NCBI RefSeq assembly: GCF_037153975.1 | Contig: NZ_JBBAYJ010000006.1 | Coordinates: forward strand, 104,194-168,193 | DNA: 64,000 nt | From: Aquipuribacter sp. SD81 | GTDB lineage: Bacteria; Actinomycetota; Actinomycetes; Actinomycetales; JBBAYJ01 | Reading direction: 5' to 3' | Part shown: piece by piece, positions 25,253-35,080 of the stretch | Layout of the letters: each line of letters starts with the position of its first letter | How positions within the stretch are numbered: the stretch's first letter is position 1 | Position numbers and translations under genes: made by a program | Notes under the pieces: model-generated | Database searches by the model: none | Seen by the model: only the letters and a program-made list of their open reading frames with translations | Told to the model about the DNA's origin: nothing

Positions 25253-27286
25253 TCACACCGCCGGATGTGAGATGTGAGCACTCGCCCGCGACAGGCCGCC
25301 GTCGAGGCAGGCCCCGCGGTAGCGGTCGAGGAGGACCTCCACGAGCTCCGGGGCGTCGGCGAGCGGCTCGGCGACCGCGACCGCGCCGGCCTCGAGCGCG
25401 CCGGTCCGGGCGCGGCCGGGCAGGAAGCCCGGGCCGAGGAACAACGAGCCGACGACGACGCGTGCGTCCCGGCCGCACTCGGCCCGTAGCGCAGCGACGG
25501 CCTCGCCCGGTGTCGGCTCGGCGGCGGAGGCGAAGGCGGCGACCGCGGGCACGCCGTGACGCAGACCCCAGGCCCGGGCGAGGTCGGCGAGGCCCGCCCG
25601 GGCCGACGCCGAGCTCGTCCCGGCGCTCGCGAGCACGAGCGCGTCGGCGGGACCGCGGCCCAGCTCGCGGAGGCGGCGGTCGAGGGCGTCGAGCACGAGC
25701 GGGTGGTCGGCGAGGGGGCCGAGGGTGCGCACGGCGAGCCCGTACCGCACGGCGCGGCACCGCCCGAGCACCTCGGGCAGGTCGACGCTCACGTGGTAGG
25801 CGGGGGTGAAGAGCAGCGGCTGGACCAGGGCGGAGCGGTGCCCGGCGACCGCGAGGGCGTCGAGGGCCTCGTCCGGGCGGGGTCCGGCGTGGTCCAGCTG
25901 CGCGACGACGACCGAGGTGCCCGGCAGCCGGTCCCGCAGCGTCGCCGCGATGCGCTCGTTGACCTCGCGGGACCGCGGCTCACGGCTGCCGTGCGCCACG
26001 AGCACCAGTGCGGGCGGGGCGGCGGGCGGGCTCGGTGCGAGCTGCTCGGCGAGCCCGACGACAGCCCCGACCACCACGATGCCGGGTGGTCGCACGCCGA
26101 CGGCCCGCGCCTGCGACGGCAGCGTCCCGAGCGTGCCGACGACCCTCCGCTGCCGGGGGCCGAAGCCGTCCTCGCACACGGCCGCCGGGGTGGCAGCGGG
26201 CCACCCCCGTGCCACGAGCCGCGCACACGTCTCCGCCAGGGTCGTGATGCCCATCAGCAGCACGAGCGTGCCCTCGGTGGGGAGGTGGTCGAGGTCGGTG
26301 GCGTCGTGCGCCGAGGCGACGGTGAAGCCGCGGGACACGCCCCGGTGGGTGACGGGGATGCCGAGCGCCGCCGGCACGGACACCGCGCTGGTCACCCCCG
26401 GCACGACGGCGACCTCGACGCCGGCGTCCAGGCAGGCGAGCGCCTCCTCGCCACCGCGCCCCAGCACGAAGGGGTCGCCGCCCTTGAGCCGCACCACCCG
26501 GCGGCCCGCCCGGGCGTACTCCACGAGCAGCCGGTTGATCTCCACCTGGGGGACGGGGTGGTGCCCGGCGGTCTTGCCGACGTCGACGACGACGACGTCC
26601 TCGTCCAGCTCGGCGAGCAGCGAGGTGGGCGCCAGCTGGTCGTGGACGACGACGTCGGCCGCCGCGAGCAGCTGCCGGCCCCGGGTCGTCAGGAGCCCCG
26701 GGTCGCCGGGCCCCCCACCGACCAGGTCCACCCGGCCGGGACCGCCGCGGCGCCGTCGCAGGGGCAGGCGACCGGACGCGAGCCCGTCCGCGACGGCCCG
26801 GGCGAGGCGTCCCGCCCTGGCCGGGTCGCCGCCCGCGCCGGGCACGGTGTGGACCGCCACCGTGACCCCCAGCGACGGGTCGTCGGGTGCTCGGGTCCGG
26901 ACCACGGCGGGGGTGCGCGCCGAGCCCCGTGACGCGTCCGCCGCGTCGACGCAGAAGACGCGCCTCGCGTGGGCGTCCGCCGCGACCCTGGCGTCGGTGC
27001 TCGGGTCGCCGGTGGCGGTGTGCACCAGCCACGCCCCGTCGAGGTCCTCCGAGCGGTACCCGCGGGGGACCCAGGCGGCCCGACCGGCGCGGGTGTGTTC
27101 GAGCACGTCCTCGCACAGGGCCGGCGCCACGACGCGCGCACGGGCGCCGGCGGCCACGAGAGCCGAGAGCCGTCGGGCGGTGACGGGGCCGCCGCCGACG
27201 AGGACGACGTCGCGCCCGCGCAGGTCGAGCACGATCGGCAGCCCCTCGGTCCCGTCGACGGCGTGGGTGCTGTGCGTGGTCGGCAT
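25253..27286 (-). CDS. cysG: Trifunctional siroheme synthase: precorrin-2 dehydrogenase / uroporphyrinogen-III methyltransferase / CbiX-type chelatase
   Basis: A 677-residue fusion holding all three steps from uroporphyrinogen III to siroheme. Residues about 10-150 are a Met8/SirC dehydrogenase (VVLVGGGPVTARRLSAL). Residues about 186-430 are a SUMT methyltransferase (VDLVGGGPGDPGLLT, GKTAGHHPVPQ, RLKGGDPFVLGRGGEE). Residues about 445-670 are CbiX/SirB-like (LVLVAHGSREPRS, QPLLFTPAYHVSVDLP), expected to insert iron. E. coli CysG fuses a different dehydrogenase-chelatase to SUMT, so here a separate chelatase module is added. The ATG at 27286 follows GGGAGG. It is the first gene of the nitrate cluster and supplies NirB. 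Confidence 0.88.
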   Translation of the reverse strand: MPTTHSTHAVDGTEGLPIVLDLRGRDVVLVGGGPVTARRLSALVAAGARARVVAPALCEDVLEHTRAGRAAWVPRGYRSEDLDGAWLVHTATGDPSTDARVAADAHARRVFCVDAADASRGSARTPAVVRTRAPDDPSLGVTVAVHTVPGAGGDPARAGRLARAVADGLASGRLPLRRRRGGPGRVDLVGGGPGDPGLLTTRGRQLLAAADVVVHDQLAPTSLLAELDEDVVVVDVGKTAGHHPVPQVEINRLLVEYARAGRRVVRLKGGDPFVLGRGGEEALACLDAGVEVAVVPGVTSAVSVPAALGIPVTHRGVSRGFTVASAHDATDLDHLPTEGTLVLLMGITTLAETCARLVARGWPAATPAAVCEDGFGPRQRRVVGTLGTLPSQARAVGVRPPGIVVVGAVVGLAEQLAPSPPAAPPALVLVAHGSREPRSREVNERIAATLRDRLPGTSVVVAQLDHAGPRPDEALDALAVAGHRSALVQPLLFTPAYHVSVDLPEVLGRCRAVRYGLAVRTLGPLADHPLVLDALDRRLRELGRGPADALVLASAGTSSASARAGLADLARAWGLRHGVPAVAAFASAAEPTPGEAVAALRAECGRDARVVVGSLFLGPGFLPGRARTGALEAGAVAVAEPLADAPELVEVLLDRYRGACLDGGLSRASAHISHPAV

Positions 27287-27348
27287 CACGGCCTCCCGAG
27301 GACGACGGGCGGGCGCGGCGGTCGCCACGGCTCGTCCCGAGACCCCGC

Positions 27349-27354
27349 ACGCTA
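27349..27354 (-). promoter_or_regulatory. cysG promoter -10 box
   Basis: TAGCGT on the minus strand lies about 63 bases upstream of the ATG. About 28 bases further upstream GTTAC-n6-GTGAA-n6-CTGAC repeats at 11-bp intervals, weakly like a GlnR site. Confidence 0.4.
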
Positions 27355-27447
27355 GGGCGCACCGACGCCCACAGAGCCCGGTGTCAGGCCTATTTCACCG
27401 AGCCGTAACGGGGCCGCCGGTACATGCGTCGCCCGCAGGCCCGCCCC

Positions 27448-29766
27448 TCAGCCCGGCAGGTGGGCCTGCGAGGTGTCGACGCTCGGCAGCTGCAGCCGCG
27501 GCGCGCGCCCGGCCGTCCGCCACTCCTCGATCGGCCAGCGCGCCTTGCGCGCCTCGCGGAACAGCGTGACGTCGGGGCTCACGACGGTCGGCCTGCCGAC
27601 GGCCTGCAGCATCGGCAGGTCGGAGTGGCTGTCGGCGTAGCCGTACGCCTTCGACAGGTCGGCACCCACCTGGCCCGCGTAGCGGCGCAGCCACGCCGCG
27701 CGGGCCTCGCCGACCAGCGGCGGCCGCTTGAGGAAGCCGGTGCACCGGCCGCGGGCGTCGACGTCGAGCTCGGCGGACACGATGACGTCGAACAGCGGCG
27801 CGAGCGGCCGCGTGATCGGCGTGACGGCGCCCGTGATGAGGACGGTTCGGTGCCCGGCCGCGCGGTGCTCCCGCACCCGCCGGATCGCCGCGCCGCTCAC
27901 GCGCTCGAGCACGTGCGGGGCGAGCGTCTCGTCGACGAGCTCCTCGAGCGCCCGCAGGTCCGCGCCCGCGTAGCGGCGGTACGCGCTGCGGATGAGGGCA
28001 CCGCGGTCGCGCCGCTCGGCGCGCAGGTACAGCGGCAGGCGCGCGGCCACGGCGGCGAGCTCCTTCGCGCGCCCGGCCGGCGACAGCTCCGGCAGGCGGA
28101 CCCACAGGTACGTCTCGATGATGTTGCTGCTCAGCAGCGTGCCGTCCATGTCGAACACCGCGAGCACCGGGGGCGCGTCGGTGTCGACCGGCTCGGCGGG
28201 GTCGCGCGGCGCGACGACGCGCGGGGCCGGCCCGCCCTGCCGGTTGCGCTTCTTGCGGATGACGTCGTAGTCGCGGACCGCCTTGGTGACCGCCGGGCAG
28301 TGGACGTCGACGAGGTAGTGCTGCCAGTCGACGACGGCGGTGTCGAAGCCGAACACCTCCTTGTCGGCCTCGTCGAGCGCCTCGTGCATCGCGAGCATCC
28401 GGTCGTCGACGAAGTACAGCTCGACCTGCGTGTACGCGCGGTACAGGTCCATGTAGCGGCGCAGGAAGTCGAGGCGGCGCTTCTGGGTGTCGAGCGACCG
28501 CGCCCAGCCGCGCACCCGGTCGCTGCGCGGCGCGAGCGACAGCGCGCCCTCGGCGACCGCGTACGCGCGCTCACCCGTCGCGAGCGCCCGCTCGACGATC
28601 CGCGCGCCCGGGAAGCGCCACTCCGCCAGGCGCACCGCACCGCGGGCGTCCATGTCGAAGGGGTGCCGCGCGAAGTACTCCCGCACGTGCGCGTACAGCT
28701 CGCGGAACGTCAGCGGGTTGCGCGCGCCCGAGGCGAGGTGGACGTAGGCGGGCTGGCCGACCGGCGGCGGGGTCGCGGCGACCGCGATGATCGAGTTCAC
28801 GACGAGGTCGATCGGCACGATGTCCATGACCGAGTCCGGCGCGGCCGGCAGCTCGGGCAGCTCGCCGCGGCCGTACGCGAGGATGATCGGGTCGGCCATC
28901 TTGAAGCCCTCGATCCAGCCCGGGTGGGGCGTGGTGAGGGCCGACTCGATGATGCTCGGGCGGTAGACGGTCGTCGGCAGGACGGGCGCCGCGACCTCCT
29001 CCACGACGCGCTCGCCGAGCGCCTTCGTCATCGTGTAGACGTCGGTCCAGCCGAGCGTGCGGGCGCGCTCGCCGCCGGCGGCCTTCTGCTGCTCGGTGAC
29101 CCACTCGGTGCGGCGGCGCTCGGCGTCGGCGGCGACGGTGAGCGGCCCTGCGCGGTTGTGGTCCTTCTCCGCCCTCGTGAAGAGCCGGTTGAGGACGGCG
29201 GGGGTGCGGGAGGTGTCCTCGATGCGGGCCGCGACCCGCTCGGCCGCGGCCTGCTCGGCGCGCCAGTCGACGGAGTGCTCGACCGAGGTCTCCATGACGG
29301 GCCCGCGCCGGCGCCCGCCGACGTAGGCGGTGGAGACGTGGACGTAGTGCAGGGGCCGGTACGTGCCGTCCTCGCCCCGCGCGGCCTCGACGACCCGGTC
29401 GACCAGGCCCTTGACGCCGCTCACGTTGGTCTGGAACGCCGTCTGGATCGGCGGGTCGAAGCTGACGTCGCCCGCGCAGTGAACGACGACGTCGAGGTCG
29501 CGCGGCAGCGCGGGCACGTCGTACAGGTCGCCGCTGAGGGTCTCCAGGCGCGCCTTGACCGCGTCGTCGACCTCGGCGTAGATCGGCTTCTGCAGGAGCT
29601 TCGCGACGCGGTCCTCGGCGGGCTGGCCGGCCTTGGGCCGCACCATGGCGACGACCGTGCAGTCCGGGACGGCGACGAGCAGCTTGTGCAGCAGGGCCTC
29701 GCCGACGAAGCCCGTCACCCCCGTGAGGAGGATCCGCTTCCCTGCGAGACGGTCGGCCAGGCGCAT
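27448..29766 (-). CDS. Fatty acyl reductase-like SDR fused to HAD-IB hydrolase
   Basis: A 772-residue fusion. Residues 1-330 are an extended SDR of the fatty acyl-CoA reductase type (RILLTGVTGFVGEALLHKLL, DVVVHCAGDVSFDPP, VYTMTKALGERVV with the Y-x3-K dyad). Residues 330-500 are a FAR_C-like helical part (DLYRAYTQVELYFVDDR). Residues 545-760 are a HAD-IB phosphatase: VFDMDGTLL nucleophile, LITGAVTP motif and GYADSHSDLPML acidic motif. The reductase would make fatty aldehyde or alcohol and the HAD part would dephosphorylate a lipid or polar intermediate. The ATG lies six bases from TGGTTGGAT, shared with the larA-like and Zn-ADH genes. Confidence 0.83.
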   Translation of the reverse strand: MRLADRLAGKRILLTGVTGFVGEALLHKLLVAVPDCTVVAMVRPKAGQPAEDRVAKLLQKPIYAEVDDAVKARLETLSGDLYDVPALPRDLDVVVHCAGDVSFDPPIQTAFQTNVSGVKGLVDRVVEAARGEDGTYRPLHYVHVSTAYVGGRRRGPVMETSVEHSVDWRAEQAAAERVAARIEDTSRTPAVLNRLFTRAEKDHNRAGPLTVAADAERRRTEWVTEQQKAAGGERARTLGWTDVYTMTKALGERVVEEVAAPVLPTTVYRPSIIESALTTPHPGWIEGFKMADPIILAYGRGELPELPAAPDSVMDIVPIDLVVNSIIAVAATPPPVGQPAYVHLASGARNPLTFRELYAHVREYFARHPFDMDARGAVRLAEWRFPGARIVERALATGERAYAVAEGALSLAPRSDRVRGWARSLDTQKRRLDFLRRYMDLYRAYTQVELYFVDDRMLAMHEALDEADKEVFGFDTAVVDWQHYLVDVHCPAVTKAVRDYDVIRKKRNRQGGPAPRVVAPRDPAEPVDTDAPPVLAVFDMDGTLLSSNIIETYLWVRLPELSPAGRAKELAAVAARLPLYLRAERRDRGALIRSAYRRYAGADLRALEELVDETLAPHVLERVSGAAIRRVREHRAAGHRTVLITGAVTPITRPLAPLFDVIVSAELDVDARGRCTGFLKRPPLVGEARAAWLRRYAGQVGADLSKAYGYADSHSDLPMLQAVGRPTVVSPDVTLFREARKARWPIEEWRTAGRAPRLQLPSVDTSQAHLPG

Positions 29767-29772
29767 CCCGGC

Positions 29773-29781
29773 ATCCAACCA
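29773..29781 (-). promoter_or_regulatory. TGGTTGGAT start-proximal element (FAR/HAD gene)
   Basis: This is the third exact copy of the nine-base element, ending six bases before the ATG at 29766. Confidence 0.5.
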
Positions 29782-29926
29782 CCTGCACCGGACCAGCCCC
29801 TGAGGCAGCCGCCCGCCGCCCGATCAGGGCGTGGGAGGATCGCCGCGCAGCGTGACGCGGGGCACACCGCCCCGCCGTCGCGCCGGAGCACCCGACCCGC
29901 ACCCCACCCCCACGAGGAGCGTCGCG

Positions 29927-30958
<1,032 letters not shown>

Positions 30959-30990
30959 CGCAGGCCGGCGCGGCCGCTCGGCAGCTCGAC

Positions 30991-31020
30991 GCGGCGGGGA
31001 GGCTCCGGCCTCCCCGCCGC
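30991..31020. terminator. Bidirectional terminator hairpin (fbaA / STAS)
   Basis: A perfect 13-bp stem (arms 30991-31003 and 31008-31020, loop TCCG) lies between the converging fbaA and STAS genes. It ends one base before the STAS stop codon. Confidence 0.75.
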
Positions 31021-31021
31021 C

Positions 31022-31465
31022 TCACTCGGGGGCGGCGTCCGTACCGGTCGCGGAGGCGTCCTCACCGCCGCGGCGCACGTCGAGCAGCGACGAGATGCGC
31101 GTGGTGTCGATGAGGAACTGCACGACGTCGGGCGGCTCGATGAGCACGATCCGCCGAGGTGCGCGCGAGGCGAGCCGCGCGAGGAACGCGACGCCCGTGG
31201 AGTCCATGAAGGTGACGAGGTGGGCGTCGACCTCGACCGGCCGCGTCGTGGACAGCGCGTCCTCCGCGGCCTCGAGCAGGTCCGGTCCGAGCTCGGCGTC
31301 GATCTCGCCGGTCAGCACGACGCGCGTCGCGTCCGGCTCGAAGAGCACGTGGACCGACCCCGGGTCGACCGGTCGCACCGTCGGCCCGAGCGCGCCACCG
31401 CGGTCCGTGCCGCCCGACGGGCCACCGGGCGCGGACGTCGCGCCGGTCTCGTGGTCCGGTGTCAT
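31022..31465 (-). CDS. STAS-domain anti-sigma factor antagonist
   Basis: A 147-residue protein with a Gly/Pro/Thr-rich N-terminus and a single STAS domain (residues about 35-135). TFMDSTGVAFLARLA holds the conserved Asp-Ser pair whose Ser is phosphorylated by anti-sigma kinases in the SpoIIAA/RsbV family; VLTGEIDAELGPDLLEAAEDA is the preceding strand-helix. It lies divergent from, and 183 bases away from, the LOV-PP2C-HATPase gene, which carries both a phosphatase able to reactivate such a protein and a kinase-like domain able to silence it. The partner sigma factor is not in the window. Confidence 0.85.
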   Translation of the reverse strand: MTPDHETGATSAPGGPSGGTDRGGALGPTVRPVDPGSVHVLFEPDATRVVLTGEIDAELGPDLLEAAEDALSTTRPVEVDAHLVTFMDSTGVAFLARLASRAPRRIVLIEPPDVVQFLIDTTRISSLLDVRRGGEDASATGTDAAPE

Positions 31466-31528
31466 CGGCAGTTCCCTCGCTGTCGTCCCCGGCGGTCACG
31501 CAGGCGGCTCGTACCGCGCGTTGCGCGC

Positions 31529-31534
31529 ACGCTA
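31529..31534 (-). promoter_or_regulatory. STAS gene -10 box
   Basis: TAGCGT on the minus strand lies about 64 bases upstream of the STAS ATG, the same hexamer as upstream of narK and cysG. No clear -35 element is seen. Confidence 0.35.
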
Positions 31535-31648
31535 GCAAGACGGGGAGACTGCCGGGGGTCCGGGCGCCGACCGGGCGCCAGGGGTGACGACGGGACCACG
31601 CGGAGCCGTGGTGTGCCTCCCCTGCTCGGACGAGGACAAGGAGCCGGC

Positions 31649-34318
31649 GTGGCCCTGAACCACCTGCCGCGCGTCATGCACGAGGCGGACGCCGCAGTGG
31701 TCGTCGTCGACCTCGACACCAGCCGGGTCGAGTACGCGAACCTCAAGGCCGTCGCCATGGCCGGCAACCACCCGCTGCCCCTCGGCGTCGACGAGTGGGG
31801 CCGCCTCGCGGGCCTCGTCGACCCCAGCGGGCAGGACCTCGCCGCGACCGACGGTCCGCTGTCCCGGGTGGCGCGGGGCGAGCCCGTCGCGGGCGAGCTC
31901 ATCCGGCGGGAGTCGGCGCGGGCCTCCGACGCCGCGGGCGACGAGCAGGACCGGCAGACCGAGGCCGCCGGTGGGGTCGCCGTCGACGACGTCGTCGGGC
32001 CGATCTGGGTGACGGGCTTCCCCCTCGGCGCCGAGCTCGGCAACCGGGCCCTGCTCGTGTTCATGCGGCTCACCGGCAACTCCAGGGCCAGCGCCCGTGA
32101 CGAGCAGGACGCCGTCGACCGGGCGGCCGAGGAGGCGCGCCACCAGGCCGCGGCCATCCGGGACCGCGCCGTCATCGCCACCGACCTGTCCTTCACCATC
32201 TCCGACCCCGCCCAGCCGGACAACCCGCTCGTGTGGGTGAACCCCGCGTTCGCGCGCACCACCGGGTACGACGCCGACGACGTCCTCGGCCTCAACTGCC
32301 GCTTCCTCCAGGGGCCGGACACCGACCGCGAGGCCGTCGGGCGCATCCGGTCGGCCCTGGAGGCGGGCGAGCCGATCGTCGAGACGCTCCTCAACTACCG
32401 CAAGGACGGCACGGCGTTCTGGAACCAGGTGTCGATCAGCCCCGTGCTCGACGCGGACGGGAAGGTCGTCAACTTCGTCGGCGTCCAGGCCGACGTCACC
32501 GAGCGCGTGCTCGTGCAGGAGCAGCGCGAGGAGGCCCTCGCCGCCGAGAAGCGCGCCCGTGCGGGCCTCGTGCTGCTGGACCGGGTGAGCGACGCCGTCA
32601 TCGAGCTGGACTCGACCGCCTCGCTCACCCGGCTGGCGCGCGTCCTCACCGAGACCATCGCGCCGTGGGCGGCCGTGCTGCAGCTGGACCGCAGCGCCGA
32701 GGTCGTCGCCGCGTCCGGACCCGGGCTGCCCGAGCTCGTCGGCGCCCAGCGCCGGGTCGGTCCGCCGCCGGACGACGTCGCCGTGGAGGACCCGCTGCGC
32801 GGTGTCCTCGAGGGCTCCGTCGAGGAGGTCGTCGTCGACCTCGGGCGGCCGTACCGCACCGGCTCGGTGACGGGGTGGTACGCCGAGACCGTGGCCGGCC
32901 GGGTGGGCGGCCGGTACGTCGCGCTGCCGCTCGCGGGACGCGGGCCCGTCATCGCGGTGCTGCTCGTGGGCCTCGGGGGCGGCGACGACGACGAGCTCGC
33001 CGCGGCGCTCACCGCGGACGAGGACCAGCGCAAGCTCATCCGCGTCGCGGCCCGCCGCACGGGCCTCGCGCTGGAGAACGCGCGCCTGTACGCCCGCGAG
33101 CACTCCCTCGCCGAGACCCTGCAGCGGTCCATGCTGCCGGAGCGCTCGAGCATCCCCGGGCTCGACGTGTGGGCGCACTACCGGCCGAACGTCGACCACG
33201 CGCAGGTCGGCGGCGACTGGTTCGACCTGCTGCCCATCGCCGACGACATCGCCGGGGTCGTGGTCGGCGACGTGGTCGGCCACGACGTCGAGGCGGCCGC
33301 GACCATGGGCCAGCTGCGCTCGGTCGTGCGGTCCTACGCCTACGAGCTGGAGGACCCCGGCAGCGTCCTCATGCGCGTCGACCACCTCGCCAGCGGCATG
33401 GGCATGGCCCGCATGGCGACGGTCGTGCTCATGTCGCTGCACCGCCGCGACGACGGCGAGTGGGACCTGTCGTGGTCCTCCGCCGGGCACCTGCCGCCGC
33501 TGCTGTGCACCCCCACCGGCCAGGGCGGGTACCGCGTGCAGCCGCTGGACGACGCGGTCGGCACCCTCATCGGCCTGCTCGACGGCCCGCGGCAGTCCGA
33601 GACGGTGCGGCTGCGGCCGGGCGACGTCGTGGTCGCCTACACCGACGGCCTCATCGAGCGCCGCTCGCGCCCCATGTCGGCGGGTCTCGCCCGCCTGCAG
33701 GAGGTCCTCGTGGGTACGAAGGAGCGGTCCGCGGAGGGGGTGGGCGAGCACCTGCTCGCCGAGCTCGGCGACTCCCCGGAGGACGACACCGCCGTCGTCG
33801 TGATCCGCGTGCCGCACGAGGTCACCGAGCTGCCCCCGCCCCGGGCCGCGGCGCCGCGCCAGCGGCGCTGGCAGCTGCCGAGCGACCCCAGCAGCGTCGG
33901 CAAGGCCCGCCACGCCACGCTGCGCGCGTGCGCGATGTGGGGCGTCCCCCGCGCCGAGGTCGCCGAGGTCGTCGTGTCCGAGCTCGTCGCCAACGCCGTC
34001 CTGCACGGCTGGGGGGTCGTGCAGCTGCGGCTGTTCGACACCGGCACCGGCCTGCGCGTGGAGGTGGAGGACGGCAACCCGGAGCCGCCCCGGCTCGTGC
34101 CCGCGCGACCGCTCGGCGAGGGCGGTCACGGCCTGCACGTCGTCACCGAGGTCGCCCGCTGGGGCTGGTCCCCGACCCGCAGCGGAAAGCTCGTGTGGGC
34201 GCAGCTGCCCTTCGACGAGACCCTCGCCGGCGCCCGGCACGGGCGCATCGGGGCCGATGAGGGGACCCACCCCGCCGACGACCCCGCCGACGACACCACC
34301 CTGGAGGAACGCACGTGA
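31649..34318 (+). CDS. LOV photoreceptor PP2C phosphatase with HATPase domain
   Basis: An 889-residue multidomain sensor. Residues 1-140 are PAS-like. Residues about 165-290 are a LOV domain with GLNCRFLQG, in which Cys217 should form the blue-light flavin adduct, followed by LLNYRKDGTAFWNQ and FVGVQADVTER. Residues about 310-470 are GAF-like. Residues about 485-720 are a SpoIIE/PP2C phosphatase (LQRSMLPE, VGGDWFDLLP, GDVVGHDVEAAATMGQLR, SAGHLPPLL, YTDGLIERR, DDTAVVVI). Residues about 735-870 are an RsbW-like HATPase (SELVANAVLHGWG, GEGGHGLHVV). The GTG at 31649 follows AAGGAG. The adjacent STAS gene is a likely target; light would tune a stress sigma factor. Confidence 0.88.
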   Translation: MALNHLPRVMHEADAAVVVVDLDTSRVEYANLKAVAMAGNHPLPLGVDEWGRLAGLVDPSGQDLAATDGPLSRVARGEPVAGELIRRESARASDAAGDEQDRQTEAAGGVAVDDVVGPIWVTGFPLGAELGNRALLVFMRLTGNSRASARDEQDAVDRAAEEARHQAAAIRDRAVIATDLSFTISDPAQPDNPLVWVNPAFARTTGYDADDVLGLNCRFLQGPDTDREAVGRIRSALEAGEPIVETLLNYRKDGTAFWNQVSISPVLDADGKVVNFVGVQADVTERVLVQEQREEALAAEKRARAGLVLLDRVSDAVIELDSTASLTRLARVLTETIAPWAAVLQLDRSAEVVAASGPGLPELVGAQRRVGPPPDDVAVEDPLRGVLEGSVEEVVVDLGRPYRTGSVTGWYAETVAGRVGGRYVALPLAGRGPVIAVLLVGLGGGDDDELAAALTADEDQRKLIRVAARRTGLALENARLYAREHSLAETLQRSMLPERSSIPGLDVWAHYRPNVDHAQVGGDWFDLLPIADDIAGVVVGDVVGHDVEAAATMGQLRSVVRSYAYELEDPGSVLMRVDHLASGMGMARMATVVLMSLHRRDDGEWDLSWSSAGHLPPLLCTPTGQGGYRVQPLDDAVGTLIGLLDGPRQSETVRLRPGDVVVAYTDGLIERRSRPMSAGLARLQEVLVGTKERSAEGVGEHLLAELGDSPEDDTAVVVIRVPHEVTELPPPRAAAPRQRRWQLPSDPSSVGKARHATLRACAMWGVPRAEVAEVVVSELVANAVLHGWGVVQLRLFDTGTGLRVEVEDGNPEPPRLVPARPLGEGGHGLHVVTEVARWGWSPTRSGKLVWAQLPFDETLAGARHGRIGADEGTHPADDPADDTTLEERT

Positions 34319-34779
34319 GCACCCCGCCCGGCCGTCCCGCGCACGACCTGCTCGGCGGCCCCGCCCCCACCTACCTGCCCGCCGAGCTCCACGAGCCGGC
34401 GGAGGGCGAGCTCGGCCGCGGCCGGCCCGTCGCCTCCGTCGCCGCCGCGCACCCCGCCTCGAGCCTCGCGTGGGCCGTGCTCGCCGAGGGCGAGCTCGCC
34501 GCGGCGGACGAGGCGCGCGCGGCCGGACGGGACGAGGAGCGGCTCGCCCACGCCGTCGCGGCGTACGCCTACGCCCGCACCGGCTACCACCGCGGCCTGG
34601 ACGCGCTGCGCCGCTCGGGGTGGAAGGGCCGCGGCCCGGTGCCGTGGGAGCACGCACCGAACCGCGGCTACCTGCGCAGCGTGCGCGCGCTGGCCGGGGC
34701 GGCCGAGCACGTGGGCGAGGCCGAGGAGGTCGCCCGCCTGCGCGACCTGCTCCTCGACGGCGACCCGTCGCTCGCCTGA
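34315..34779 (+). CDS. DUF3151 protein
   Basis: A 154-residue soluble actinobacterial protein of the DUF3151 family, function unknown. The family core is recognisable: SSLAWAVLAEGEL, AYAYARTGYHRGLDALRRSG and WKGRGPVPWEHAPNRGYLR near residues 100-122, ending with an acidic tail. The GTG overlaps the stop of the LOV phosphatase by GTGA, a coupling that makes a shared signalling context possible but unproven. A hairpin at 34835-34864 follows. Confidence 0.8.
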   Translation: MSTPPGRPAHDLLGGPAPTYLPAELHEPAEGELGRGRPVASVAAAHPASSLAWAVLAEGELAAADEARAAGRDEERLAHAVAAYAYARTGYHRGLDALRRSGWKGRGPVPWEHAPNRGYLRSVRALAGAAEHVGEAEEVARLRDLLLDGDPSLA

Positions 34780-34834
34780 GCCCGCCTCCGGGCCCCGGTG
34801 CGTCCCGGCGAGCTGCGACGGGTCGGGGGGCTGA

Positions 34835-34864
34835 GGGGCCGCGCGCCTACGGCGGCGCGGCCCC
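34835..34864 (+). terminator. Hairpin downstream of DUF3151
   Basis: Arms GGGGCCGCGC (34835-34844) and GCGCGGCCCC (34855-34864) form a perfect 10-bp stem with a 10-base loop that itself can pair partly. The remaining 34780-35080 intergenic region shows no gene; its last bases carry the CAGACT element of the next gene. Confidence 0.55.
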
Positions 34865-35080
34865 CGGCGGTCCCGGACCCCTTCGGGACCACCCGCCGGC
34901 CACCTCGCAGCGCACCGGCGCGCGCCCAGTGTGACGTGCCGCCGCCCCGGCGTGAAGCCGACTCCCTCATCGTGACCGGAGTGTCGTGGTTCCCCCCCGG
35001 TCGGGCCGCACCTGCGACCCGGTCGCAACCTCGCCGCGCCCGGGGTGCCGTCGCGGCCGGGCGCCCACAGACTGTGCGGC

